Below are positions 1 through 6,853 of a stretch of 11,496 nucleotides of DNA, piece by piece (positions within the stretch are counted from its first letter, which is position 1; each line of letters starts with the position of its first letter). The notes below the pieces were generated by a model that made no database searches, was not told the DNA's origin, and worked only from the letters and a program-made list of their open reading frames with translations. The translations under genes and the position numbers were made by a program. Source of the stretch: Planctomycetota bacterium (GTDB lineage: Bacteria; Planctomycetota; UBA11346); assembly GCA_013816645.1 (NCBI GenBank), contig JACDEC010000050.1, positions 1 through 11,496 of the forward strand, in the 5' to 3' direction.

Positions 1-536
1 TTCTCGGCGAGCAGCATCCAGGTGCGTTCGGCGCCGGGGTCGCGGCGGCGGTCGACCAGCACGACGGGCACGCCGTCGCGATCGACGGGGAAACCATCGC
101 GCAGACTGGCCAACGGCCAGGGTTCGCGCACATCGACCAGGCGCAGGGGCGTCTTGGTGGTCGCGCCGGCGATGGTCAGGGTGCCGACGTGGGTGCCGAG
201 CGCGCGCGGCACCGGCAGCAGGCCTGACACGCGATCGGTGTCGGCGGGCAGCACGATCGGCATCTGCGGCTGGCCTTCCCAGCCGACCTCGCCCGGCGTA
301 CCCGCCTGCTTGACGGGCAACTGGAAGCTGAGGTTGCGGTCCTCGTCGGCGTAGACGATCGCCGGCCAATGGGTGAAGCGCGGTTCGGGCCAGATGCGCA
401 CGCCCGGGGCCGTCGAGGGGCTGGGGGGCACGTTGGCCGGCAACGGCGAGGGCGCGTCTGCGGCGGACAGTGCCGCGGACAGTGCCGCAGTCAGGGCAGT
501 GGCGCAGAGGACGGCGAGCGACAGACGTGAGCGCAT
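1..536 (-). CDS. Exported protein of unknown function, 5' part (cut by window edge)
   Basis: The frame is open without a stop from the ATG at 536 to the left edge, giving 178 codons of a longer gene. The start MRSRLSLAVLCATALTAALS is a classic signal peptide: two Arg, then a hydrophobic Ala/Leu stretch, ending near an Ala-Ala-Asp-Ala site at about residue 25-28. A Pro/Ser-rich linker follows (about residues 29-44), then a segment rich in beta-prone residues and aromatics such as VRIWPEPRFTHWPAIVYADE. This looks like an extracytoplasmic beta-sandwich type protein. The family is not recognised, and I assign no function. The signal peptide contains an in-frame duplication of 12 bp. The gene is divergent from ileS across a 165-bp spacer. 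Confidence is good that this is a real exported protein, because the signal peptide and steady codon bias agree. Confidence 0.72.
   Translation of the reverse strand, partial: MRSRLSLAVLCATALTAALSAALSAADAPSPLPANVPPSPSTAPGVRIWPEPRFTHWPAIVYADEDRNLSFQLPVKQAGTPGEVGWEGQPQMPIVLPADTDRVSGLLPVPRALGTHVGTLTIAGATTKTPLRLVDVREPWPLASLRDGFPVDRDGVPVVLVDRRRDPGAERTWMLLAE
465..488. repeat. 12-bp tandem duplication in signal-peptide codons
   Basis: The 12-mer GGACAGTGCCGC occurs twice head to tail (465-476 and 477-488). On the minus strand it encodes a repeated Leu-Ser-Ala-Ala within the hydrophobic region and cleavage area of the exported protein's signal peptide. Being a multiple of three, it keeps the frame. 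It probably arose by replication slippage. Confidence 0.7.
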
Positions 537-594
537 GGTTGGCAGCCTAGGTGATGGCGGCGTCCGACCAAGCGAGGCGCGGTCGGGCCGCCGA

Positions 595-623
595 GGTAAC
601 GGCCTGCCCGGGCGTACGTTACC
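595..623. promoter_or_regulatory. Inverted repeat in divergent spacer before ileS
   Basis: The 165-bp spacer between the divergent exported-protein gene and ileS holds GGTAAC (595-600) and its exact reverse complement GTTACC (618-623), 17 bp apart. A GCCCGGGC palindrome lies between the arms. It could be an operator or a leader hairpin. The arms are only 6 bp, so chance is possible. I see no T-box, no convincing -10/-35 pair and no strong Shine-Dalgarno before ileS. Confidence 0.25.
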
Positions 624-701
624 GCCCACGGGCGTTGCTCCGTACCGCGGTCGACCTAGAAAAGCCCCTCCCTTCCCCTGCCTGCCACGCCGGATACCGC
701 C

Positions 702-3700
702 ATGCCCGCCGCCGCGCCCCTGTTCGCCAAGGTCCCGAGCCAGGTCAGCCTGCCCGCGATCGAACAGGGCATCCTCGCGCTGTGGGAACGCATCGACGCC
801 TTCCGCGAGTCCAACCGCCGGCGCGCAGGCTGTCCCGAATTCGTATTCTACGACGGCCCGCCCTTCGCGACCGGCACGCCGCACTACGGCCACCTGCTCG
901 CCGGCACCATCAAGGACATCGTGCCCCGCTACTGGTCGATGCGCGGCCATCACGTCGAGCGGCGCTTCGGTTGGGACTGCCACGGTCTGCCCATCGAGAG
1001 CCTGGCCCAGAACGCCATGGGCCTGAAAGGCACGCCCGACATCCAGCGCGTCGGCGTCGCCGCCTTCAACGAGCAGTGCCGGTCGATGGTGCTGAAGTAC
1101 GTCGCCGATTGGCGGGCCACGGTCACGCGCATGGGGCGCTGGGTCGATTTCGACAACGACTACAAGACCATGGACCCGGCGTTCATGGAGTCGGTGTGGT
1201 GGGTGTTCAAGCGCTTGTGGGATCAGCGCGACGCCCAGGGCCGCTCGCGCGTCTACAAGGCGCACCGCATCATGCCCTACGACCCGGTGCTGACCACGCC
1301 GCTGTCGAACTTCGAGGCGGGGAACAACTACAAGGATGTGCAGGATCCGGCGATCACCGTCCGCTTCGCGCTGAAGGCAGGGGCCGGAGGCCGGGGGTCG
1401 GGGGCCGGCACGGGCAAGCGCTACGTGCTCGCGTGGACGACCACGCCGTGGACCTTGCCCGAGAATCTCGCGCTGTGCGTCGGTCCCGGGATCGCCTACG
1501 CCTGGGTCGAGGATGCGCAGACCAAGGACGTCTACCTCATCGCCAAGGATCGCATCAGCGCGATCTACAAGAAGGACGACCAGTACCGGATCATCGAGGA
1601 AGTGATCGGCAAGGACGTCGCTGGGCTCACCTACGAACCGCTGTTCCCCTATTTCGCTTCCGAACCCAAGGCCTTCCGGGTCCTGGTCGACGACTTCGTC
1701 ACCACCGGCGACGGCACCGGCATCGTGCACATCGCGCCGGCCTACGGCGAGGATGACTACCGCGTCGCCCGCGCCGCCGGTATCGGGCTGGTCGACCCGC
1801 TCGACGCCGAGTGCCGGTTCACCGCCGCCATCCCCGAATACGCCGGGCAGTTCTGCAAGGACGCGGACAAGGCGATCATCAAGCGGCTCAAGGACGAGGG
1901 CAAGCTGGTCCACCAGTCGACCATCGTCCACAGCTACCCCTTCGGTGAGCGCACCGACGCGCCGCTGATCTACCGCGCCATCGACGCCTGGTACGTGCGC
2001 GTCGAGGACCTGCGCGAGCGACTCGCCGCGGCCAACGCCAAGATCCGCTGGGTGCCCGAGGCGATCGGCGCCAACCGCTTCGGCAACTGGCTGAAGGACG
2101 CCAAGGACTGGAACATCTCGCGCAACCGCTTCTGGGGTTCGTGCCTGCCGGTGTGGGTCAACGAAGCCGACCCCGCGGACACCATCTGCTACGGCTCGAT
2201 CGCCGAGCTCGAGCACGATAGCGGCGTGAAGGTCACCGACCTGCACAAGCACCACCTCGACGCCATCGTGGTGAAGAAGGGCGCGAAGACCTACCGGCGC
2301 ACGCCCGAGGTGCTCGACTGCTGGTTCGAATCCGGGGCCATGCCCTACGCGCAGATCCATTGGATGGGCGGCGCCGACGGCACGCAGCGCCCGCCGAACT
2401 TCCCGGCGCAGTTCATCGCCGAAGGGCTCGACCAGACGCGTGGCTGGTTCTACACCCTGCTGGTGCTGTCGACCGCGTTGTTCGACGAGCCCGCCTACCG
2501 CAACGTGGTGGTCAACGGACTCGTGCTGGCCGAGGACGGCCAGAAGATGTCCAAGCGCAAACAGAATTACCCCGACCCCAACACGGTGCTCAACGAGATC
2601 GGCGCCGACGCCCTGCGCGCCTACCTCATCGACTCGCCGGTGGTGCGCGCCGAACCGCTGCGCTTCAGCGAGGCCGGGCTCAAGGAGATCGTGCGCACGG
2701 TGGTGCTGCCCTACTGGAACGCGCTGTCGTTCTTCACCACCTACGCCAGCGTCGACGGCTGGGATCCGCGCGCGTCCAAGGCCGCCGATCCCGCCAAGCG
2801 CGCCGAACTCGACCGCTGGCTGCTCTCCACCGTGCAGAGCCTGGTGCGCGACGTGAACGCCGAGATGGAGGGCTACCGCCTCTACAACGTGGTGCCCCGC
2901 CTGGTCGAGTTCATCGACGAGCTGACCAACTGGTACATCCGCCTGTCGCGCGCGCGCTTCTGGAAGAGCGTCGACAAGGCCGACCAGGACGCGGCCTACG
3001 CCACGCTCTACGAGGTGCTGGTCACCTTTGCCAAGGTGCTGGCGCCGTTCATGCCATTCCTCACCGAGGAGGCCTACCAGCGCCTGGTGCTGCCGGTCGA
3101 CGCCGGCGCGGCCAAGAGCATCCACTGGTGCGATTACCCGCAGCCGCGCGCGGCGCTGATCGACGCGCCGCTGGAAGCCGACATGGCGGTGGCCCGCGCG
3201 GTCGTCGGCCTGGGCCGCAAGCTGCGCGAGGACCACAAGCTCAAGGTCCGCCAACCCCTGGCGCGCATCACCGTGGTCAGCCGCGACCCCGCGGTGCGCG
3301 CGGCCGCGCAGCGCTTCGCCGGGCTGCTCGCCGACGAACTGAATGTCAAACGCGTCGACCTCTCCGCGGACGAGGGCGCCTTCTGCGCGATCACCGTCAA
3401 ACCGAACTTCAAGGAGCTCGGCAAGCGCGCCGGACCCAAGCTCAAGGAGATCGGCGCCGCGCTCGCGCTCTGGACGATCAGCGAGGTCGCCACCCTCGAA
3501 GGCGGCGGCGCGGTGACCGTCGCCGGCGTCGAGCTGCGCCTGGTCGACGTGCTGCTCCAGCGCAGCGCCGCCGGCGGCACCTTCGTGGCCAGCGCCGGCG
3601 CGACCACTGTGGCGCTCGACGCGACCATGACCCCGGAACTGGTCGCCGAAGGCTACGCCCGCGAGTTCATCAGCGTGCTGCAGCAGGCGCGCAAGGCCAC

Positions 3701-3899
3701 CGGCCTCGAGGTCAGCGATCGCATCGCGGTGCGCTGGGCCAGCAACGACGCCGACCTGCGCGCGGCGATCGAGCGCTTCGCCGACGACATCGCCGGCGAG
3801 GTGCTGGCCACCAGCTTCACGCGCGTCGAGGCACTCGCCGATGGCGAAGCGTGCGACCTCAACGGCAAGCCCCTGCGCTTCACCCTCGCCAAGGCGTAG
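702..3899 (+). CDS. ileS: Isoleucyl-tRNA synthetase, long type-2-like form
   Basis: Cytoplasmic class I aminoacyl-tRNA synthetase that charges tRNA-Ile with isoleucine. The 1065-residue product has the full signature: HYGH (the HIGH motif) at 61-64 in the context PPFATGTPHYGHLLAGTIKD, a WDCHGLPIE block near residue 93, the CP1 editing-domain signatures WTTTPWTLP at 245-253 and VHIAPAYGEDD from 342, and KMSKR at 615-619. The anticodon-binding helical region follows. It is clearly longer than the roughly 940-residue E. coli type. Its C-terminus shows no paired CxxC zinc motif. Both point to the eukaryote-like IleRS2 group, whose members are commonly insensitive to mupirocin. Odd point: a Gly-rich, repeat-like insertion at about residues 227-239, just before WTTTPWTLP. 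The ATG at 702 has only a weak GGA upstream. It is the most distal in-frame start and leaves 60 residues before HYGH, which is normal for the family. Confidence 0.97.
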   Translation: MPAAAPLFAKVPSQVSLPAIEQGILALWERIDAFRESNRRRAGCPEFVFYDGPPFATGTPHYGHLLAGTIKDIVPRYWSMRGHHVERRFGWDCHGLPIESLAQNAMGLKGTPDIQRVGVAAFNEQCRSMVLKYVADWRATVTRMGRWVDFDNDYKTMDPAFMESVWWVFKRLWDQRDAQGRSRVYKAHRIMPYDPVLTTPLSNFEAGNNYKDVQDPAITVRFALKAGAGGRGSGAGTGKRYVLAWTTTPWTLPENLALCVGPGIAYAWVEDAQTKDVYLIAKDRISAIYKKDDQYRIIEEVIGKDVAGLTYEPLFPYFASEPKAFRVLVDDFVTTGDGTGIVHIAPAYGEDDYRVARAAGIGLVDPLDAECRFTAAIPEYAGQFCKDADKAIIKRLKDEGKLVHQSTIVHSYPFGERTDAPLIYRAIDAWYVRVEDLRERLAAANAKIRWVPEAIGANRFGNWLKDAKDWNISRNRFWGSCLPVWVNEADPADTICYGSIAELEHDSGVKVTDLHKHHLDAIVVKKGAKTYRRTPEVLDCWFESGAMPYAQIHWMGGADGTQRPPNFPAQFIAEGLDQTRGWFYTLLVLSTALFDEPAYRNVVVNGLVLAEDGQKMSKRKQNYPDPNTVLNEIGADALRAYLIDSPVVRAEPLRFSEAGLKEIVRTVVLPYWNALSFFTTYASVDGWDPRASKAADPAKRAELDRWLLSTVQSLVRDVNAEMEGYRLYNVVPRLVEFIDELTNWYIRLSRARFWKSVDKADQDAAYATLYEVLVTFAKVLAPFMPFLTEEAYQRLVLPVDAGAAKSIHWCDYPQPRAALIDAPLEADMAVARAVVGLGRKLREDHKLKVRQPLARITVVSRDPAVRAAAQRFAGLLADELNVKRVDLSADEGAFCAITVKPNFKELGKRAGPKLKEIGAALALWTISEVATLEGGGAVTVAGVELRLVDVLLQRSAAGGTFVASAGATTVALDATMTPELVAEGYAREFISVLQQARKATGLEVSDRIAVRWASNDADLRAAIERFADDIAGEVLATSFTRVEALADGEACDLNGKPLRFTLAKA
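1380..1409. repeat. G/C-rich imperfect repeat block inside ileS
   Basis: A run of overlapping imperfect copies of GGGGCCGG and GGGGTCGG-like units. In the ileS frame it encodes a low-complexity Gly/Ala/Arg stretch (AGAGGRGSGAGTG). The surrounding ileS sequence is ordinary coding DNA. The block sits in a region where a surface loop precedes the editing-domain WTTTPWTLP motif, so an insertion would be tolerated. Confidence 0.5.
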
Positions 3900-3908
3900 G
3901 TTTCTTCA

Positions 3909-3948
3909 GCTTCTCTGCTTCCCTGCTTCCCTGCTTCCCCGCTTCCTG
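3909..3948. repeat. 8-bp tandem array GCTTCCCT, five units
   Basis: Five consecutive octamers in register: GCTTCTCT, GCTTCCCT, GCTTCCCT, GCTTCCCC, GCTTCCTG. A looser pyrimidine tract continues to about 3965 (CTTTTGACTTCTGCCTT). The array fills the 65-bp gap between the convergent ends of ileS and the LecA-like gene. No inverted partner is seen here, unlike the arrays near 6900, 9540 and 11080. The plus strand is almost entirely C and T apart from one G per unit. Confidence 0.8.
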
Positions 3949-3964
3949 CCTTTTGACTTCTGCC

Positions 3965-4759
3965 TTACCGACCACCGGCCGCCGACCCCTGTCCCCCGTC
4001 AACCACCTTGAGGATCTTCACGCGAATGCGTCCCTGGTTGTCGTGGACGCCGGAGTCATTGCACTTCAGCACCAGCTTGCCCGGGCCTTCGATCAGGCCG
4101 CAGGGATGGCTGTCCTCGCCGAGCGTGACGTAGAGGCAGCCCCAGCGCAGTCGACCGCCCGGATCCTTGTGGACGTCCCCCTGCCAGGTCATCGGCTTGC
4201 TGTCCATCGGACCACTGCCGAGCGTCCAGGGGTCGGCGGGATGCGGCACGACCACGACCTGGTCCTTGTCCTTGAGCAGCACGCCGGTGTCGACGGTTCC
4301 CGTGCGGCTGTCGACGGTTGCGGCCATTCCACCGAGCTTGTCCCACTCGGCGGCGGTCAGCTTGGGCAGGTGCTCGGCGAGTTCCTCGGCCGCCGCGTCG
4401 GCGATGAGGTTGCGCGGCTTGTCGAGTGAATCGACGGCGGTGAGCGGATTGCCGAGCAGGTCGGTCTCCGGCTCGAGGATGGTGGTGAGATCGCGGCTGG
4501 CGGCGAGCTCCTCGATCTTGGCCTTGATCGCCAGGGCGGCTTCGAGGTTGCCCTTGCGGGTCTCGGCCTCCTTCTCCTTGTTGAGCGTGGCGATCAGGCG
4601 CTCCTTCTCCTTGAGGATGTCCTGCTGGGCCTTGAGCACGATCTTGGCCGCGGCGGCGGCGTAGGCATCGGTCGCCTTGGTCGCGGTCGCCGACAGGGCG
4701 GGCTCGGCCCCGTGGATCAGGCCCGCGATCATCACCAGCACGATGCATGCACGCGTCAT
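3965..4759 (-). CDS. Exported coiled-coil protein with LecA/PA-IL-like domain
   Basis: Predicted to be secreted (264 residues). MTRACIVLVMIAGLIHGAEP is a signal peptide (about 1-17 to 23). Residues 30-88 form a charged helix with coiled-coil character, including GNLEAALAIKAKIEEL, a pattern common in exported Planctomycetota proteins. Residues about 154-253 resemble the galactose-binding PA-IL/LecA lectin fold: an early DTGVLL...QVVVV strand pair, a W-x-GP segment, GCLYVTLGE, and the end block KLVLKCNDSGVHDNQG-IRVKI. The ND (234-235) and DN (240-241) pairs fall where LecA holds its calcium and sugar ligands. Sugar binding is inferred, not shown. Start choice: GGGAGG (4771-4766) lies 6 nt before the ATG at 4759. 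An adjacent ATG at 4762 is also possible. An upstream ATG at 4846 would put 29 charged residues before the signal peptide. It lies downstream of araC on the same strand, 135 bp away, and faces ileS. Confidence 0.8.
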   Translation of the reverse strand: MTRACIVLVMIAGLIHGAEPALSATATKATDAYAAAAAKIVLKAQQDILKEKERLIATLNKEKEAETRKGNLEAALAIKAKIEELAASRDLTTILEPETDLLGNPLTAVDSLDKPRNLIADAAAEELAEHLPKLTAAEWDKLGGMAATVDSRTGTVDTGVLLKDKDQVVVVPHPADPWTLGSGPMDSKPMTWQGDVHKDPGGRLRWGCLYVTLGEDSHPCGLIEGPGKLVLKCNDSGVHDNQGRIRVKILKVVDGGQGSAAGGR

Positions 4760-4765
4760 CATCCG

Positions 4766-4771
4766 CCTCCC
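4766..4771 (-). promoter_or_regulatory. Shine-Dalgarno of LecA-like gene
   Basis: GGGAGG on the minus strand is followed by CGG and two consecutive ATG codons (4762 and 4759). The spacing is 3 nt to the first and 6 nt to the second. This is the strongest ribosome-binding site in the window, and it decides the start against the in-frame ATG at 4846. Confidence 0.7.
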
Positions 4772-4832
4772 GCTCGCGATGATCATGCGCGCGCTCGGCG
4801 CCAGTCGAGCGTCCCCCCTGCGCTCCCGCTGC

Positions 4833-4891
4833 GGTGGATCATCCATGATCCTGGCCGCGCTCAGCGCACCCGCTTGTTCGACGGATCCACC
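4833..4891. promoter_or_regulatory. Nested inverted repeats between araC and LecA-like gene
   Basis: GGTGGATC (4833-4840) has an exact inverted copy GATCCACC (4884-4891), which ends four bases from the araC stop codon. Nested in the same area is GGATCAT-CC-ATGATCC (4836-4851), a perfect 7-bp inverted repeat with a 2-bp centre. Candidate roles are an operator for the LecA-like gene or an araC 3' hairpin. No T-tract follows, so a standard intrinsic terminator is unlikely. Confidence 0.3.
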
Positions 4892-4894
4892 ATT

Positions 4895-5794
4895 TCAGCG
4901 GACCCACAAGCGTTCGGACAGCCGACGCACCCGCACCAGCTTGATGACCGGGGGCACCACGCCCTCGGCGCAGCGGCGACGGAAGGTCCGGGGCGCATGG
5001 CCATAGGTGGCGGCGAAGCGGCGCGAGAAGTGGAAGGGATCGGCGAACCCGGTCTGGGTGGCGACCTCCTGCACCGCGAGATTGCTGCGCGCGAGCAGGA
5101 AGGCCGCGCGATCGAGGCGTAGCAGGCGCATGGCTTCGGCGGGCCCGACGCCGAACTCGTCGTGGAATACCCGCACGAGGTGGCCGCGACTGACGCCGGC
5201 GACGCGGGCGAGCTGCACCAGCGACGGCTGACCGAGACGCCCTTGCGCCCAGGCGCGGCGCACGTGCTCCATGACCCGTTCGACGATCGGAGAGCCCTCT
5301 TCCAGGCGATCGCCGACCTGCCCGGAAGCACCAGCGATGAAGGCGAGCAGCACCTGGCGCAGCGCACCTTCGGCGAGCGATGCCCAGGCGCCGCCCTCGC
5401 GCCGCTGCAGCCAACCGACGTGGCGCAGCAGGGGCTGGAGGATGTCACCGGGGCCGAGATGGCAGGTCATCGGCCAGGTCGCGAACGGCGGCAGCAGCTC
5501 GAGACCCGACTCGATGTGGAAATGGATGAAGCCGTGGGTGGTCGGGCGTACGCGATCCCAGGTGAACCCGTCGCGCATGCCTGGGCGCCCCAACAGCAGG
5601 GTGCCCTGCGGCGCGGGCAGTTCGGTGCCATCGACCTGCCAGACCGCGTCGCCCTCCTCGAGCCAGACGAACTCGTAATCGCCCAGGGTGCGCGGTCCGA
5701 AGGTCGCACCGGCGGGATACACCGCGACCGACACCCGGCCCAGGGACAGCCGGAGGCGATGGACGGCAGCGGGGTCGATCTGGGGGTCGTCCAT
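4895..5794 (-). CDS. AraC/XylS-family transcriptional regulator
   Basis: A 299-residue DNA-binding regulator of normal AraC length. The N-terminal half (about 1-105) is a cupin-like effector domain, with beta-rich segments such as GDYEFVWLEEGDAVWQVDG, a PQGTLLLGRPG turn and HGFIHFHI. The C-terminal domain carries both helix-turn-helix units: LVQLARVAGVSRGHLVRVF (192-210) and VQEVATQTGFADPFHFSRRF (241-260), followed by the family's end pattern YGHAPRTFRR. The effector is unknown; for cupin-type AraC proteins it is often a sugar or other small metabolite. It is divergent from the PhyH-like gene with 102 bp between the starts, which makes that enzyme the most likely target. The ATG at 5794 has no clear Shine-Dalgarno, but the protein aligns in length with the family from here. 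Confidence 0.93.
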   Translation of the reverse strand: MDDPQIDPAAVHRLRLSLGRVSVAVYPAGATFGPRTLGDYEFVWLEEGDAVWQVDGTELPAPQGTLLLGRPGMRDGFTWDRVRPTTHGFIHFHIESGLELLPPFATWPMTCHLGPGDILQPLLRHVGWLQRREGGAWASLAEGALRQVLLAFIAGASGQVGDRLEEGSPIVERVMEHVRRAWAQGRLGQPSLVQLARVAGVSRGHLVRVFHDEFGVGPAEAMRLLRLDRAAFLLARSNLAVQEVATQTGFADPFHFSRRFAATYGHAPRTFRRRCAEGVVPPVIKLVRVRRLSERLWVR

Positions 5795-5862
5795 ATCGAT
5801 AGGTTACTTTCGGTCATGTTTTTGCAAACTCTCGCCATTCCGTCCGATCGGCCGGATAGGTA

Positions 5863-5881
5863 GGCTGTGCGGCATACAGCC
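5863..5881. promoter_or_regulatory. Inverted repeat in araC/phyH divergent spacer
   Basis: GGCTGT (5863-5868) and ACAGCC (5876-5881) are exact reverse complements separated by 7 nt. They lie 16 bp upstream of the PhyH-like start codon and just before its ribosome-binding site. It may be a regulator-binding site for the divergent AraC protein or a 5' leader hairpin. The spacer's AT-richer half (5795-5830) is the likelier promoter area, but I see no convincing -10/-35 pair. Confidence 0.3.
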
Positions 5882-5887
5882 ACCACC

Positions 5888-5891
5888 GGAG
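5888..5891 (+). promoter_or_regulatory. Shine-Dalgarno of PhyH-like gene
   Basis: GGAG followed by a 5-nt spacer and the ATG at 5897. This supports 5897 over the in-frame GTG at 5867 and the ATG at 5915. Confidence 0.6.
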
Positions 5892-5896
5892 CGCCC

Positions 5897-6829
5897 ATGC
5901 CTGCCACCCTCGCCATGCCGACCACCACCCGCCTGGTGACTGATGAGCAGGTCCGCTTCTACGTTGAGCAGGGCTACCTGGTGGTTCCCGGCCTGGTCGC
6001 CCAGGAGGAACTCGACCTGCTCAAGCAGGACCTGGTCCACCTCGCGCGCGGGGGCTATCCCTGCCCATCCCTCAAGCCGCTGCCCAGCGACTTCAGCGAT
6101 GACCAGGTCCTCGAGAACCTGCTCTGCGTGCACCAGCCGCACTACCTCAGCCCGGTCATGCGCTCGTTCGTCGACCATCCCGGCATCGCCGCGGTGCTCG
6201 CGCGCATCGTCGGCGCCCACCTCACCCCGGGCTGGTGGGACGGCGCGGTGAAATGCATGCAGTCCATGCTGTTCGTGAAGCCGCCCGGCAAGCCCGGCCA
6301 GGCCTGGCACCAGGACGAGATCTACATCCCGACCCGCGACCGCTCGCTGACCGGCGGCTGGATCGCGATCGACGACGCGACCCGCGAGAACGGCTGCCTC
6401 TATGTGCTGCCGGGATCGCACCGTCCGGGCTACCTGTATCCCTCGCGCAGCCACCAGCGCACCGACGAGTTCGATTTCGGCGGCGAGAGCCACGGCTTCG
6501 ACGAATCGGGCGAGGTCGCGGTCGAGGTCAAGGCAGGCAGCGTGGTGTTCTTCAACGGCTACCTGCTCCACCGCTCGCGCCGCAACCGCTCGCGCGTCTA
6601 CCGCCGCGCGCTGGTCAACCACTACATGACCGCGCAGTCGCTGCTGCCCTGGGCCGGCGCCGAGCAGGACGTGCGCGACGGCAAGACCAGCGTGGCGCTG
6701 TGCGACTTCCGCACCGTCATCCCGGTCTGCGGCACCGACCCCTACGCCTGGAAGGGCTACACGCCGGGGGGCCAGGATGTGCACCTGCGCTCGTTCGACG
6801 CCGAGGCCATCGCCAAGGCGCCGCATTAA
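5897..6829 (+). CDS. Phytanoyl-CoA dioxygenase (PhyH) family Fe(II)/2OG enzyme
   Basis: Cytoplasmic non-heme iron oxygenase (310 residues) that would hydroxylate a small molecule using O2 and 2-oxoglutarate. The double-stranded beta-helix ligands are all visible: AWHQDEIYIP gives the HxD pair (H138, D140), LLHRSRRN gives the distal His (H225), and R236, 11 residues later, is the expected 2-oxoglutarate anchor. Further family features are the N-terminal TDEQVRFYVEQGYLVVPGLV, the core ENGCLYVLPGSHRPG, and GSVVFFNGYLLHRS. The substrate cannot be read from sequence. PhyH relatives act on fatty acyl-CoAs, ectoine, amino acids and secondary metabolites. Pairing with a divergent AraC regulator suggests induction by a catabolic substrate, and this layout is common in Planctomycetota and Lentisphaerota. 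Start at the ATG at 5897 was chosen for its GGAG site. No missing catalytic residue is seen. Confidence 0.93.
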   Translation: MPATLAMPTTTRLVTDEQVRFYVEQGYLVVPGLVAQEELDLLKQDLVHLARGGYPCPSLKPLPSDFSDDQVLENLLCVHQPHYLSPVMRSFVDHPGIAAVLARIVGAHLTPGWWDGAVKCMQSMLFVKPPGKPGQAWHQDEIYIPTRDRSLTGGWIAIDDATRENGCLYVLPGSHRPGYLYPSRSHQRTDEFDFGGESHGFDESGEVAVEVKAGSVVFFNGYLLHRSRRNRSRVYRRALVNHYMTAQSLLPWAGAEQDVRDGKTSVALCDFRTVIPVCGTDPYAWKGYTPGGQDVHLRSFDAEAIAKAPH

Positions 6830-6853
6830 CGCGTCCGATCCATTTGCCGGCCA

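Noticed and set aside
537..701. T-box riboswitch before ileS
   Set aside because: No T-box consensus (TGGNACC-type), no specifier stem and no terminator are visible in the 165-bp spacer.
2360..4429. 689-codon plus-strand frame running from ileS into the LecA-like gene
   Set aside because: It is out of frame with ileS and antisense to the exported protein, Arg/Pro-rich with no domain. It is an open frame only because of base composition.
4760..4846. Longer N-terminus for the LecA-like protein starting at 4846
   Set aside because: It would put a charged 29-residue stretch before a normal signal peptide and ignore the GGGAGG placed correctly for 4759.
4836..5794. Duplicated 'MDDP' start (4846 frame and AraC start)
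   Set aside because: Only four residues agree, the DNA diverges at once, and the 4846 start is itself not accepted.
5804..6826. 340-codon minus-strand frame opposite the PhyH-like gene
   Set aside because: Shadow of a gene whose catalytic residues are all present on the plus strand.
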